Assembly: GCA_016873375.1 (NCBI GenBank) | Contig: VGXJ01000146.1 | Location: forward strand, 1-5,214 | Reading direction: 5' to 3' | DNA: 5,214 nucleotides | From: Phycisphaerae bacterium | GTDB taxonomy: Bacteria > Planctomycetota > Phycisphaerae > Phycisphaerales > SM1A02 | Shown: positions 5,154-5,214 of the stretch, in pieces | Position numbering within the stretch: the first letter of the stretch is position 1 | How the letters are laid out: each line of letters opens with the position of its first letter | The notes under the pieces: model-generated | The model's database searches: none | What the model saw: the letters and a program-made list of their open reading frames with translations, nothing else | Told to the model about the DNA's origin: nothing | Translations under genes and position numbers: made by a program

Positions 5154-5214
5154 CTAGACGTCGAGGTTCTTGACCTCGAGGGCGTGCTTTTCGATGTAGG
5201 CACGGCGCTGCTCG
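5154..5214 (-). CDS. gyrB: DNA gyrase subunit B, C-terminal 19 residues (partial, runs off the right edge)
   Basis: Seen: a minus-strand frame reading E-Q-R-R-A-Y-I-E-K-H-A-L-E-V-K-N-L-D-V followed by TAG (complement of 5154-5156). This matches the conserved tail of type IIA topoisomerase B subunits, R-R-x-[FY]-I-E-x-x-A-x-x-V-x-N-L-D-[VI]. Gyrase B provides the ATPase and TOPRIM parts of the enzyme that introduces negative supercoils into DNA. Only the last 19 codons are present, so the call rests on a short motif; ParE is a possible alternative, though the N-L-D-V ending favours GyrB. A 7-bp perfect inverted repeat (arms 5161-5167 and 5173-5179) lies in the last codons. The 139 bp that follow the stop contain no recognisable gene. 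Confidence 0.78.
   Translation of the reverse strand, partial: EQRRAYIEKHALEVKNLDV

Noticed and set aside
4873..5203. Two small minus-strand open frames between the dockerin remnant and gyrB (80 and 62 codons)
   Set aside because: They are Arg/Ser/Ala-rich, overlap other frames and the gyrB end, have no ribosome binding site or motif, and look like GC-driven chance frames.

Overview
The window looks like a piece of a GC-rich planctomycete chromosome, most likely from the class Phycisphaerae or a close relative. The strongest taxonomic clue is a degraded C-terminal 'GC-type dockerin' module (repeats of the D-x-N-x-D-G-x-x-D-G-A-D-L-G type, preceded by D-L-N-G-N-x-I-P-D-x-C-E) on the minus strand near the right end. 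A membrane protein with an N-terminal zinc ribbon (C-x2-C ... C-P-E-C) and a perfect sigma-54 promoter core fit the same group. This placement is inference; no 16S or marker phylogeny is possible here.

Layout, left to right. (1) Bases 1-2065, minus strand: a chaperonin locus in the order groEL then groES, the reverse of the usual groES-groEL. groEL (550 aa) carries a histidine-rich tail, and only the first 45 codons of groES lie inside the window. The roughly 200-bp region upstream of groEL holds a sigma-54 type -24/-12 element, a 16-bp perfect palindrome overlapping the -24 box, and a cluster of four alternating AGCCG/CGGCT pentamers placed where an activator could bind. A large nested hairpin closes the transcription unit that lies further upstream. 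(2) Bases 2051-2935, minus strand: a 294-aa zinc-ribbon membrane protein of unknown function. (3) A 34-bp divergent spacer with a TATACT box that would give a nearly leaderless transcript on the plus strand. (4) Bases 2970-4588, plus strand: a MoxR-family AAA+ ATPase overlapping by 4 bp the queC gene for preQ0 synthase (queuosine/7-deazaguanine pathway). (5) Bases 4592-5014, minus strand: the broken C-terminal remnant of a dockerin-type extracellular protein, convergent with queC. (6) Bases 5015-5153 look non-coding: the short frames there have no recognisable motif. (7) Bases 5154-5214, minus strand: the last 19 codons of a gene that reads as gyrB.

The chaperonin genes form one functional unit; the promoter architecture suggests that this groEL is switched on by a sigma-54 activator rather than by HrcA/CIRCE or sigma-32 heat-shock control. 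moxR and queC are probably co-transcribed and translationally coupled, although their known functions are unrelated. There is no CRISPR array, tRNA, rRNA, insertion sequence or prophage signature. The parts most worth following up are the groEL regulatory region and the nonsense-disrupted dockerin gene.
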